Assembly: GCA_913047775.1 (NCBI GenBank)
Contig: CAJWUE010000007.1
Location: forward strand, 1 to 38,362
Length of the DNA stretch: 38,362 nt
Reading direction: 5' to 3'
From: GCA-002731945 sp913047775
Lineage (GTDB): Bacteria > Pseudomonadota > Alphaproteobacteria > MED-G09
Positions 7,801-16,600 of the stretch are shown piece by piece; the first letter of the stretch is position 1; every line of letters starts with the position of its first letter. Position numbers and translations under genes: made by a program. The notes below the pieces were generated by a model, which was not told where the DNA came from, made no database searches, and saw only the letters and a program-made list of their open reading frames with translations.

Positions 7801-8982
7801 ATGGTTCTGAACAAGATCTCGTATATGAGTCAAAATGCTATTAATCTTATGAATGTTGATAGCTGTATTTTAGATGCTTCATGTGTGTTGAAAGAATTAA
7901 TTGAGAATTCAATAGATGCATGCGCAAGTGAAATAACTATAAAGATAGAAAAAGAAGGCTTACAACTTATTCAGATTGTTGATAATGGTAAGGGAATGTC
8001 ATCACAGGATATGTTATTATCAATTGAAAAACATACATCTTCTATAAATAATGAGAAAGATGAATTGGAAAAATCTAAAAGTTTGGGGTTTAGGGGACTT
8101 GCCCTTCAACAAATCTGCAAACTTGGTCAGACAGAAATCACCAGCAGACAAAAACATCGCTCTAGAGGATCTTATTTAAGACTAACAGATGGAAAATACG
8201 AACCAGTTAAGGAATGTTATTCTGAGATTGGTACTAAAATAATAATTAGGAATCTTTTTTATAACTCACCAAGTCATAAAGAAACTTCTACATCTGGAAA
8301 ACAAGAATTAACCAAAATCATAAAGGTCATTAATCGATACGCTATTGGGTATCCCTTCATAGGTTTCAAAACTTCTATAGATGGGAAAAAAGATTTTATT
8401 TTTGAAAAAGAATCAAAAGAAACAATTAATCCTTTATTTTCAAGGATAAAGAAAATCCATGGCAAGAAAATATCTGAAGATATAATTTATTATAATGGTG
8501 AGAAAGGTGAAATAACATTCAATTTGTTTTACTCAAATAAGCTAAGTCTGTTCAAAACTGAAAGAAATCAGTTTTATTATATAAACAACAGACCTTTCTT
8601 TAACGAGAAGGTTCAAGAGATATTAAATAAAATCTACAGTGATACTTTTTCAACTTCTCGATATCCAGCTTTTTTTCTATTCATCTCTTTGCCGAATTCA
8701 GAAATCAATTATAGGTTGGATCCAAATAAGTTTAATATTCACTTTCATAATGAAAAAGAGACGCTTGAAAAACTAACAAATTTTCTTAATGAAGCATTTC
8801 ATGGTAATCAAAAAATTAATAAAAATGATGAAAAAAAGGAAATTATATTAAATGGTTCATTTGTTAATTTTCACAAGAGTTTTATATTGGAACAAACTAA
8901 TTCGGGAATCTCTATAACAGATACAGAAAAGAATAAAAAAATAGAAATCAGCATAGAAAGCCTAATTAAACTTTTTGAGTGA
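7801..8982 (+). CDS. mutL: MutL-like mismatch-repair ATPase, truncated and divergent
   Basis: This 393-residue GHKL ATPase of the MutL/PMS family is far shorter than usual (around 600 or more). The N-terminal ATPase residues are kept: KELIENSIDAC (31-41, equivalent to catalytic Glu and Mg-binding Asn), DNGKGM (61-66), GFRG (96-99), GTK (144-146), LFYNSP (152-157), INNRPF (261-266) and LDPNKF (306-311). The usual FRGEAL is FRGLAL here and the IAAGEV helix is not conserved. Residues about 351-385 resemble the start of the MutL C-terminal domain, with DTEK at 374-377 where the nuclease motif DQHA would stand; the protein then stops, 5 bases before the convergent lipoprotein gene. AAGGAG abuts the ATG directly, so initiation at CTG 7807 is conceivable. 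It may be a decaying or a repurposed MutL. Confidence 0.8.
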   Translation: MVLNKISYMSQNAINLMNVDSCILDASCVLKELIENSIDACASEITIKIEKEGLQLIQIVDNGKGMSSQDMLLSIEKHTSSINNEKDELEKSKSLGFRGLALQQICKLGQTEITSRQKHRSRGSYLRLTDGKYEPVKECYSEIGTKIIIRNLFYNSPSHKETSTSGKQELTKIIKVINRYAIGYPFIGFKTSIDGKKDFIFEKESKETINPLFSRIKKIHGKKISEDIIYYNGEKGEITFNLFYSNKLSLFKTERNQFYYINNRPFFNEKVQEILNKIYSDTFSTSRYPAFFLFISLPNSEINYRLDPNKFNIHFHNEKETLEKLTNFLNEAFHGNQKINKNDEKKEIILNGSFVNFHKSFILEQTNSGISITDTEKNKKIEISIESLIKLFE

Positions 8983-8986
8983 AACT

Positions 8987-9406
8987 CTAATTTAAAGGCT
9001 TAGAGCCACTATTTAATATCTGGGCTTTCACAGATTCATCAGCATCCTCTACATCTCTCATTTCGGAATCTAGAACTTCTCTAATATTAGGAATTGACTC
9101 CCCTACCCCAGATCCAGTCATGACATTAAGCTCACTTGTACTAAATTGATCAGAAGCCGAAGAATTACCAAATAAGATAGCTTGCAGTTCTCTGCTAGAT
9201 TGTTGAGGCTCTGGTCGTACTTCACCTTCTGCTGGAGGACGTAAATTATACTCAGGAGGAATGATGAGCGGAGGTTTAGTTAAAATTGTAAACTCATCAG
9301 GAGGCATTTTATTGGTTCCAAGAACTTTAGCTAGCTCACTTCCGCAACCCATTAATGAAATTGAAACAATTGATAGAACTAGAATTGTATGAAACTTAGT
9401 AAACAT
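8987..9406 (-). CDS. DUF3035 (BamF-like) outer-membrane lipoprotein
   Basis: This 139-residue lipoprotein has an N-terminal signal ending in lipobox LMGC, with Cys21 as the lipidated residue. It carries the DUF3035 core MPPDEFTILTKPPLIIPPEY followed by NLRPPAEGE and a C-terminal QAILFG. In alphaproteobacteria DUF3035 proteins are reported as BamF, an accessory of the beta-barrel assembly machine. It is encoded behind lspA, the peptidase that would mature it; the start is supported by GAGG about 8 bases upstream. Function as BamF rests on family knowledge and gene order. Confidence 0.85.
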   Translation of the reverse strand: MFTKFHTILVLSIVSISLMGCGSELAKVLGTNKMPPDEFTILTKPPLIIPPEYNLRPPAEGEVRPEPQQSSRELQAILFGNSSASDQFSTSELNVMTGSGVGESIPNIREVLDSEMRDVEDADESVKAQILNSGSKPLN

Positions 9407-9425
9407 TTGTATAACCTCACTTAAC

Positions 9426-9908
9426 TTATGTAAATCTTTCCATCAAAATTTTAATTAGAAACAAAATAACTCCAAAAACTATAAATACGTCAGCTATATT
9501 AAAAATATACCAATAATATCCATAAGCATGAAGAGAAATAAAATCAATAACTCCACCATAAAGAATCCTATCAAGGATATTACCCAAAGCTCCACCTGTT
9601 ATAAAAGAAATTGAAATGTTAACAAGTCTAGAAGTTGAATCTTTCATCCATATCAGAAGAAAAGCAACTATAAGTACTGAAACAATTATCAAGAGCCATT
9701 TCTGAAAACTACTTTCTCCTCCCAAAAGACCGTAAGATATCCCTGTATTGAAGACTAAAAAAAGATCTAAAAAAGGATTAACAAATATTCTTTCTAAATT
9801 ATCTTCTTCAAAGATAGATAAAATTTCATTTTTAGAGACACGATCGATAACAAAAGCAATTAACGAAAGCACAAATACGAACAAATAATTCTTAAGATTT
9901 GTTTTCAC
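9426..9908 (-). CDS. lspA: Lipoprotein signal peptidase (signal peptidase II)
   Basis: This is an inner-membrane aspartyl peptidase of 160 residues that removes signal peptides from prolipoproteins after lipidation. Four membrane segments are visible. The two catalytic aspartates lie in GNILDR (Asp113) and FNIADVFI (Asp140), and the substrate-pocket motif FNTGISYG starts near residue 53. Translation begins at a GTG (9908) preceded by GAGGGA, both inside the end of ileS, with a 17-base overlap. The order ribF-ileS-lspA is a common proteobacterial arrangement, and the next gene encodes a lipoprotein substrate. Confidence 0.95.
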   Translation of the reverse strand: MKTNLKNYLFVFVLSLIAFVIDRVSKNEILSIFEEDNLERIFVNPFLDLFLVFNTGISYGLLGGESSFQKWLLIIVSVLIVAFLLIWMKDSTSRLVNISISFITGGALGNILDRILYGGVIDFISLHAYGYYWYIFNIADVFIVFGVILFLIKILMERFT

Positions 9909-12735
9909 TAATTTCCCTCATTACATCTGCATCTCTTATACTAAGATCTGGATAATCTGGGTCGGAGCCTACCTCGGGTAATATTTTCCAAGATCTTTGG
10001 CATTTCTTTCCGACCGCTAAGTCAATTAGAACTGAAACAAAAGGAAAATCATCAAGTCTAAAAGAATCTTTTTGACCATCTCCGTTAATTATTGACGCCT
10101 GAGAAGTAATGAATATTTCATCTGTGTTTACACTAGAAAGAATATTGAAGTGATCTTTATCGGAAATATAAACTTTTGGAAAAGCCTCTAAACTGGAGCC
10201 AATTACCTTCTCTTTTCTTTTTAATTCTATAGCCCCAGTTACAACCTTCCTAACCGAGCGGATTTTTTCCCACTTTTCATGCAATTCTTTGTCTATCCAG
10301 TCCTTATTTGGTTTCTCAAATGTAAATTCATGGATGGATTGTTCGTCATTAGGATATCTTGATAACCATACCTCCTCACATGTAAAGCATAATATTGGAG
10401 CAAACCACTTAGTAAGGTGCTTGAAGAGAATATCAAGAACTGTTCTACACGATTTCCTGGATAAACTATTCTTGCTGTCGCAATAAAGAGAATCTTTTCT
10501 AATATCAAAATAAAAAGAGGATAAATCTAGGTTTGAAAAATTTAAAAGATTTTGGAAAACGATCTTTAGGTCATATTTATCATAACCATCCAAGATGACA
10601 TCATTTACTTCTGAAAGCCTATGCAATATGTACCTCTCCAATTCTGGTAAATCTTTGTATTCAACAGCTTCATCATCCGAAAAATTGTTGAGATTTCCAA
10701 GTAGGAACCGAAAGGTATTTCTTATTTTACGGTAAGCTTCAATATTTGACTGCATAACTTCTTGACCAATTTTCATATCTTCAGTGAAATCGACTGATAC
10801 TGCCCATAATCTGACAACATCTGCACCATATTTATCAATTAACTCATCAGGCGATACGTAGTTTCCTTCGGATTTAGACATCTTCCTGCCGTTCTTATCT
10901 ACAACAAAACCATGAGTGAGAACACTTTCATATGGAGCGTCTCCTCTTGTTCCGCATGATTCTAATAGAGAAGATTGAAACCAACCTCTATGTTGATCAG
11001 AGCCCTCAAGATAAAGTTGAGCCGGCCAACCCAATCCTTTTTCACCTTCTAGAACAAAAGAATGGGTAGAGCCTGAATCAAACCAAACATCCAGAATATC
11101 ATTAACTTTCTCCCAATCGTCAGAATTATATTTTTCACCTAAAAAATCCTTATCTTCTCTTATAAACCAACTATCAGACCCTTCAGATTTGAAAAGCTCA
11201 AAGATTCTAGAGTTAACCGCATTATCCTTTAATAATTCGCCAGATTTTTTATTTACAAATAAACCTAGTGGAACACCCCAGGCTCTTTGTCTTGAAATTA
11301 CCCAATCCGGTCTAGTTTCAACCATAGATTTGATTCTATTTTTTCCTCTCTCAGGTATCCACTTCACTTTATCAATGGCATCTAAAGATTTTTTCCGTAG
11401 ATCATTATTTTCCATAGAAATAAACCATTGAGGGGTATTTCTAAAAATTAATGGCGCCTTAGATCTCCAACTATGAGGGTACTGATGTCTAAGTTTTCCC
11501 TTCGAAAAAAGATTATTTTGATTGATTAATTCTCCAATAACCGACCCGTTAGCATCTCCGCTTGTTCCATCTTCATTATAAACTCTCTTTCCCGCTAAGA
11601 CGCCCATACTTTGGAGATAAATTCCTTCATCATCGATGGTGAAAGGAATGTCAATATTGTTTTTTATTGCAAGCTCATAGTCATCCTGACCATGGCTAGG
11701 AGCAACATGAACAAATCCTGTTCCCGTGTCATCTGCAACGAAGTCTGCCTCTAACAAAGGCACTTTAAAATCATACCCAATAGAGTGAAAAGGATGTAAA
11801 CAACTTATTTTCTCTAAATCCTTAATTTCTCTAATGAACTTCAATTCAGAGTTTGAGGCTTTTTCAACCGACTCTGATAAGGACATATTGACAATTATCT
11901 TTTCACCTATTGTGGTAAGACTATCTTCCTCTGAAGACTTTACCTCATATAAACCATAATCAAATTCTGAAGAAAATGCGATTGCCCTATTGGCAGGAAT
12001 AGTCCAAGGAGTGGTAGTCCATATCAAAACGCTCACATTTTCAAATTCTTCAATATTATCAATGGGGAAACGTACCCATATGGTTGGCGACGTGTATTCT
12101 AAATATTCTACTTCGGCTTCTGCCAAAGCAGTTTTCTCAACTACTGACCACATGACAGGTTTTGACCCCTTGTACAAATCATTACTCATTAGAAACTTGT
12201 GAAATTCTTTTACGATAGAGGCTTCTGCATCATAGGCCATAGTGGTGTAAGGTTCGTCCCAGTCTCCCAAAACTCCCAATCTTTTGAATTGTATTTTTTG
12301 TATTTCAATCCATTTTTCAGCAAATTTTCTACATTCACTTCGAAAACTGTTGATAGGTATCTGATCTTTATTTTTACCTTTTTCCCTAAAATTTTCTTCT
12401 ACCTTCCATTCAATCGGCAAACCATGGCAATCCCAACCCGGTCGATATTCGCAATCGTAACCCTCCATCTGTTTTGAACGGACTATCACATCTTTAAGTA
12501 TTTTATTTAAAGCGGTTCCCATGTGAAGATTCCCATTGGCATATGGAGGGCCATCATGAAGAACAAATTTATCTTTATCTTGCGAGGATTCTCGGATTCT
12601 TGAAAATAAGGATTTCTTCTCCCAATCTTTTAAAATCTCAGGTTCTTTCTCTGGTAATTTTGCTCTCATTGGAAGATCTGTCTCCGGTAAGAGTAAGGTA
12701 TCCCTATAGTCAGTATTTTCTTTGTTTTTCGACAT
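9892..12735 (-). CDS. ileS: Isoleucyl-tRNA synthetase
   Basis: This class Ia synthetase of 947 residues charges tRNA-Ile with isoleucine. The HIGH-type motif is GNLHMG (68-73, after DGPPYAN), the conserved WDCHGLPIE is near 104-112, an editing domain with TTTPWT follows (about 240-245), and KMSKS in GRKMSKSEGNY stands near residue 617. The C-terminus keeps KCQRSWK but lacks the other three cysteines of the zinc-binding domain known from the E. coli enzyme (CxxC...CxxC), so it probably binds no zinc; this may be normal for its lineage. It starts 9 bases after the ribF stop and overlaps lspA by 17 bases. Confidence 0.97.
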   Translation of the reverse strand: MSKNKENTDYRDTLLLPETDLPMRAKLPEKEPEILKDWEKKSLFSRIRESSQDKDKFVLHDGPPYANGNLHMGTALNKILKDVIVRSKQMEGYDCEYRPGWDCHGLPIEWKVEENFREKGKNKDQIPINSFRSECRKFAEKWIEIQKIQFKRLGVLGDWDEPYTTMAYDAEASIVKEFHKFLMSNDLYKGSKPVMWSVVEKTALAEAEVEYLEYTSPTIWVRFPIDNIEEFENVSVLIWTTTPWTIPANRAIAFSSEFDYGLYEVKSSEEDSLTTIGEKIIVNMSLSESVEKASNSELKFIREIKDLEKISCLHPFHSIGYDFKVPLLEADFVADDTGTGFVHVAPSHGQDDYELAIKNNIDIPFTIDDEGIYLQSMGVLAGKRVYNEDGTSGDANGSVIGELINQNNLFSKGKLRHQYPHSWRSKAPLIFRNTPQWFISMENNDLRKKSLDAIDKVKWIPERGKNRIKSMVETRPDWVISRQRAWGVPLGLFVNKKSGELLKDNAVNSRIFELFKSEGSDSWFIREDKDFLGEKYNSDDWEKVNDILDVWFDSGSTHSFVLEGEKGLGWPAQLYLEGSDQHRGWFQSSLLESCGTRGDAPYESVLTHGFVVDKNGRKMSKSEGNYVSPDELIDKYGADVVRLWAVSVDFTEDMKIGQEVMQSNIEAYRKIRNTFRFLLGNLNNFSDDEAVEYKDLPELERYILHRLSEVNDVILDGYDKYDLKIVFQNLLNFSNLDLSSFYFDIRKDSLYCDSKNSLSRKSCRTVLDILFKHLTKWFAPILCFTCEEVWLSRYPNDEQSIHEFTFEKPNKDWIDKELHEKWEKIRSVRKVVTGAIELKRKEKVIGSSLEAFPKVYISDKDHFNILSSVNTDEIFITSQASIINGDGQKDSFRLDDFPFVSVLIDLAVGKKCQRSWKILPEVGSDPDYPDLSIRDADVMREISENKS

Positions 12736-12744
12736 AAGTTAATA

Positions 12745-13683
12745 TTAATCTTTGAATTCAATCATTGATAAGATTTTTTTTGCTTTCATTGTATCCTCCT
12801 CAATTTGATCTCTTAAAGAATCTATTCCATCAAATTTTTTTTCTTCTCTAATAAAATCTACGAAAGAAACAATAATATCCTTGCCATATAAATCGCCAGA
12901 AAAATCGAATAGGTAAGTTTCTAGTATAGGTACAGTCTCGTCAAAAGTTGGTCTTATTCCTAAATTTGAGACGCCTTTATAAATTTTTCCATTAAACTCT
13001 ACAATAACAGCATAAACACCATATTTTGGCTGGATCCAATCTTTCATTAGAATATTAGCAGTAGGAAAACCTATTTCTCTTCCTCGCTTATTTCCTGAAA
13101 CTACTTTACTTTTAACCACCCATCTATGACCTAACATTTCTTGTGCTAATCCAATCTCCCCTTCAGAAAGGTAATTTCGTATTATAGAAGAGGATAAAAT
13201 TTTATCTCCCCTTTTTTGCTTTTCTATAATTGAGACACCAATATCTAGTGAAGAACAAATCTCTTGTAAGCTATTGGCATTTCCAATCCTCCCCGAACCA
13301 AAACGAAAATCATATCCAACCACCACATGAGAAGCTTGGAAAGAATTTACGATAATATCCTTCACAAATTCCTCTGGGGTACGCTTCGCCATTTCATTGT
13401 CAAATGCCAACACAATAAAAAAATCAATATCAAATGGTTTTAGTAAGTATTGTTTGGTCTCAAGATTAGAAAGATAAAATCCTTCTGAATCCATTTTAAA
13501 AAATTTTTGTGGATGTGGTTCAAACATAATAATGCCACAAGGTTTATTGTTTTCAGAGGAAATTCTTTTAGTGTTCTCAAGGATTTCTTTATGACCGAGA
13601 TGAATTCCATCAAAATTACCTATCGCATACACTCCATTAGGTTTGATCTTATGGCCGTCCTTTATGTCTTTTATAATAATCAT
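12745..13683 (-). CDS. ribF: Bifunctional riboflavin kinase / FAD synthetase
   Basis: This 312-residue enzyme converts riboflavin to FMN and then FAD. The N-terminal nucleotidyltransferase domain shows GNFDGIHLGH (22-31) and the ISSTxIR-equivalent LSSSIIRNYL (about 162-171). The C-terminal riboflavin-kinase domain shows GREIGFPTAN (about 200-209) and GVYAV, then GVSNLGIRPTF. The length is normal. It sits 9 bases after the HAD phosphatase gene and 9 bases before ileS, so these genes form one operon. Confidence 0.96.
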   Translation of the reverse strand: MIIIKDIKDGHKIKPNGVYAIGNFDGIHLGHKEILENTKRISSENNKPCGIIMFEPHPQKFFKMDSEGFYLSNLETKQYLLKPFDIDFFIVLAFDNEMAKRTPEEFVKDIIVNSFQASHVVVGYDFRFGSGRIGNANSLQEICSSLDIGVSIIEKQKRGDKILSSSIIRNYLSEGEIGLAQEMLGHRWVVKSKVVSGNKRGREIGFPTANILMKDWIQPKYGVYAVIVEFNGKIYKGVSNLGIRPTFDETVPILETYLFDFSGDLYGKDIIVSFVDFIREEKKFDGIDSLRDQIEEDTMKAKKILSMIEFKD

Positions 13684-13692
13684 TTCATAAAC

Positions 13693-14544
13693 TCACCATT
13701 TCAGTTCTTCCGTATAGTAGGAGGGGAAAATATTCTTCTTTTTTAAAACTTCGATTATATTTCTTTCACTTTCTGAAGCAAATAGACCACCTAAGACCAA
13801 TAAGGAGTCCATTTTAAGGATATTTGCTCCCTTTATGTCTGTTTCAAGACCATCACCAATAACTATAATACGTGGATTCTGATTCTCATTAATACCTTTA
13901 ATTAAATTAACCGCCTTATCGAAAATAGGTGAAAAAGGTTTACCAATATTGATTGCCTTACCGCCTATTTCCTCATATTTTTTTGATATTGCCCCCGCAC
14001 AAGGTATTAACTTCTCGCCTCTTTGCACCGCGATATCAGGGTTAGCACAAACCAGCTTGAGATTTCTCTTTTTAGCCTCGTCTAGAATAGAAGAATAACT
14101 GTTTTCATCCTCTGTCTCATCATCAAATAGACCTGTTACGAATAAAAAATCCGCCTCATCAAAACTGACTCTACTGACATTCACTCCATCAAAGATATTT
14201 AAGTCACGATCGGGGCCAATATGATAGCATTTTGATCCGTAATGACTTTCATTTAGTGCCGACATTGTCAAATCACCGGATGTTACTATTTCATTAAAAG
14301 ATTTTCTATCCAAACCTAATTGATTAAGCATTCTTTCTATATACTTTGAAGGTCTTGGAGCATTAGATAAAAGAACAACAGGTTTTTGTTTTGATCGAAA
14401 GTTAACTAGGCAATCGTTAACACTCTCAAATAATTCTCTTCCATTATGTATTACTCCCCAGACGTCACATATTAAAGCATCATAGTTGTCTTCTATGTCT
14501 TGGAAATTATTTATTTTCTTTATCTCTAGTAAATTTTCTTTCAT
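13693..14544 (-). CDS. HAD superfamily phosphatase, subfamily IIA (TIGR01459-like)
   Basis: This 283-residue HAD hydrolase has a first motif of ICDVWGVIHNG (about 25-35), in which Asp27 is the nucleophile. The second motif is VVLLSNAPRPS, a Lys in the INIGKPFSPIF stretch (about 198-208) serves as the third, and GDGLETDIKGA (about 233-243) is the fourth. The DVWGV form and length match the group found in alphaproteobacteria upstream of ribF. Related IIA enzymes dephosphorylate sugar phosphates, nucleotides or 4-nitrophenyl phosphate; the natural substrate of this group is not established. It is the first gene of the HAD-ribF-ileS-lspA-lipoprotein operon. Confidence 0.88.
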   Translation of the reverse strand: MKENLLEIKKINNFQDIEDNYDALICDVWGVIHNGRELFESVNDCLVNFRSKQKPVVLLSNAPRPSKYIERMLNQLGLDRKSFNEIVTSGDLTMSALNESHYGSKCYHIGPDRDLNIFDGVNVSRVSFDEADFLFVTGLFDDETEDENSYSSILDEAKKRNLKLVCANPDIAVQRGEKLIPCAGAISKKYEEIGGKAINIGKPFSPIFDKAVNLIKGINENQNPRIIVIGDGLETDIKGANILKMDSLLVLGGLFASESERNIIEVLKKKNIFPSYYTEELKW

Positions 14545-14644
14545 TTAAGAATGTCACTAATGTAATGACTAGATTCAGTCAACTATTCGGTTCATTTACT
14601 TAACAAGCTCTGTTATCTTAAAATGAATATTAGGAGAGAGAGTT

Positions 14645-15409
14645 ATGAATTTATTTGATCTTACGGGGAAAAGGGCTCTTGTAACTGGTTCAACCAAAGG
14701 TATTGGCGAAGCGATAGTTAAACAATTCGCAAATCATGGAGCTAAAGTTGTTGTTTCAAGCAGAAAGGAGGATATGTGCGAAAAGATAAGAGATGAAATA
14801 AATTCAGAAAATCCAGAAAGTGCAATATCAATTCCTTGTAATATTAATTACAAAGAAGAACTTGAAAAACTTGTAAATGAAACAAATGAAAAGCTAGGGG
14901 GGATAGATATCTTAGTCTGTAATGCTGCGATAAATCCTTTTTTCGGTTCTTCCATGGATATACCTGATGATGCTTTTGATAAAATATTAAGTTCGAATAT
15001 TAAGTCTAATCATTGGTTATCGAATCTTGTGTTACCTCAAATGATTGAAAGAAAAGATGGTGTAATAATCATAATTTCCTCCATTGGTGGATTAAGAGGC
15101 TCAGAAATGCTTGGAGCGTATGGTATTTCTAAAGCTGCAGACATGCAATTGGCAAGAAACCTCGCTATGGAACATGGTCCAAACAATATTAGAGCTAATT
15201 GTATTTCTCCTGGCCTTGTAAAGACTTACTTTGCTAAAGCCTTATGGGATAATCCAGAAATATTAGAAAAAACTACTTCTAATGCACCGTTAAGACGAAT
15301 AGGAATGCCCGATGAAATTGCAGGAGCCGCGGTTTTTCTGGCTAGCAAAGCCGGGGCTTTTACAACAGGACAAAATATTGTCATAGATGGCGGAGTAACA
15401 GCGTCATAA
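14645..15409 (+). CDS. Short-chain dehydrogenase/reductase (classical SDR)
   Basis: This is a cytoplasmic NAD(P)-dependent oxidoreductase of 254 residues. The cofactor loop is TGSTKGIG (14-21), the NAG-equivalent is NAA (93-95), and the catalytic residues are Ser145/146, Tyr159 and Lys163 (YGISK). The C-terminus IVIDGGV is typical. The gene starts behind a purine-rich AGGAGAGAGAG at 14633-14641. It precedes the diiron protein gene by 52 bases in the same direction and may belong with it. The substrate cannot be read from sequence. Confidence 0.9.
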   Translation: MNLFDLTGKRALVTGSTKGIGEAIVKQFANHGAKVVVSSRKEDMCEKIRDEINSENPESAISIPCNINYKEELEKLVNETNEKLGGIDILVCNAAINPFFGSSMDIPDDAFDKILSSNIKSNHWLSNLVLPQMIERKDGVIIIISSIGGLRGSEMLGAYGISKAADMQLARNLAMEHGPNNIRANCISPGLVKTYFAKALWDNPEILEKTTSNAPLRRIGMPDEIAGAAVFLASKAGAFTTGQNIVIDGGVTAS

Positions 15410-15461
15410 TATTGCCTATTTTTTTTAATATTATAACATTCAAAGGATAACGGAGGGTATA

Positions 15462-16586
15462 TTGAAAAATAACATTACAACTGATCCAGTATATGAGGCT
15501 GTCGATCCAAAAAACTTTAGGGCTATGATGGATGTAGACAGATATGGAAGTCGTTCTGATTCTTTTGATAAAATAATTTCTGCAACTCATGATCATTTTT
15601 GGGATCCTTTGGACAAAAAATATATTGATTTCTCATTACCCTTTGATTTAGAAAATGAATATTTGACGGATCCAGAAATGTATCCTGAGTTAAAATCTCC
15701 TATTGGCGAAAAACTTAATGAAAAAGATAAAATCCGACTGGTTAATCTTGATGTTTATTGGTCTCTTTCTACCATATTGCATGGAGAGCAAGGGGCATTA
15801 AATTTATCTTCAAGTCTGTGTCATATTTTTACAGATCCCGGAGCACAAGAATATGTTGCAAATCAAACGAGAGAGGAAGCACGCCATGTAAGTGCGTTTT
15901 CTTTATACATTAAAAATAGATGGGGTAGACCCATGCAAGTTGGAAAAACTTTGGGAGATCTTCTTGATGAACTCGTGCAATCGCCTATTGTCTGGAAAAA
16001 AATAGTTGGAATGCAAATGCTTGTTGAAGGTCTAGCTATGGGAGCGTTCTCTTCCTTTTACAAATTTAGCAATGATCCTTTATTGGTAAAATTAATGCAA
16101 TTGGTCATGACTGATGAGGCCTTTCATCATAAATTTGGTAAGATTTGGGCAGATAAAACGATCCCAAAATTAAATAAGGAAGAAAGAGATTCGATTGAGG
16201 ATTGGGCTTGGGAAGTTTTTCATGTTCTTCTCTTTAATTTAGTAAGCCCAGATCAGAAAAAACATATCTATGCCGAAGTTGGAATTGACTGGCAATGGGC
16301 ACAGTCGATAATGATGGAAGCCGCAACAGATGAAAACCTAAGAGAAGAAATGTTAGAAGCGACGAATATTTTCCGAGTCCTCGTGAAAACCCTTTTAAAA
16401 GCAGGTATTATAACTGAAAGAACCGCAGGAAATTACGCAGCCTTCGTCGATATTCAAGAACTTTACAAAGAAGGTGACTGGATGGTTGGTGATGACATTG
16501 CTGAAGAAGGAATTAAGCAATTAATTCGCATTAATGGTGGCTCAAATAAATTCTTAGGTCTTGATAGTTTAGTGGCAGCTGAATAA
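15462..16586 (+). CDS. Ferritin-like diiron-carboxylate protein, possible oxygenase
   Basis: This 374-residue protein of the ferritin-like/RNR-R2-like superfamily shows the four-helix diiron ligand set: Glu109 in HGEQGAL, Glu139 and His142 in REEARH, Glu189 in VEGLAMGAF, and Glu219 and His222 in DEAFHHK. Such proteins activate oxygen for hydroxylation, N-oxygenation or desaturation, or oxidise their own cofactor; which of these applies is not visible. It starts at TTG 15462, supported by GGAGG at 15452-15456. The 2-hydroxyacid dehydrogenase follows 14 bases downstream. No reductase or ferredoxin partner is encoded nearby. Confidence 0.78.
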   Translation: MKNNITTDPVYEAVDPKNFRAMMDVDRYGSRSDSFDKIISATHDHFWDPLDKKYIDFSLPFDLENEYLTDPEMYPELKSPIGEKLNEKDKIRLVNLDVYWSLSTILHGEQGALNLSSSLCHIFTDPGAQEYVANQTREEARHVSAFSLYIKNRWGRPMQVGKTLGDLLDELVQSPIVWKKIVGMQMLVEGLAMGAFSSFYKFSNDPLLVKLMQLVMTDEAFHHKFGKIWADKTIPKLNKEERDSIEDWAWEVFHVLLFNLVSPDQKKHIYAEVGIDWQWAQSIMMEAATDENLREEMLEATNIFRVLVKTLLKAGIITERTAGNYAAFVDIQELYKEGDWMVGDDIAEEGIKQLIRINGGSNKFLGLDSLVAAE

Positions 16587-16600
16587 ACAGTATTGATATT

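Noticed and set aside
9892..12737. Several open frames of 60-90 codons antisense to or out of frame with ileS
   Set aside because: They are shadows of ileS, with no motif or Shine-Dalgarno support.
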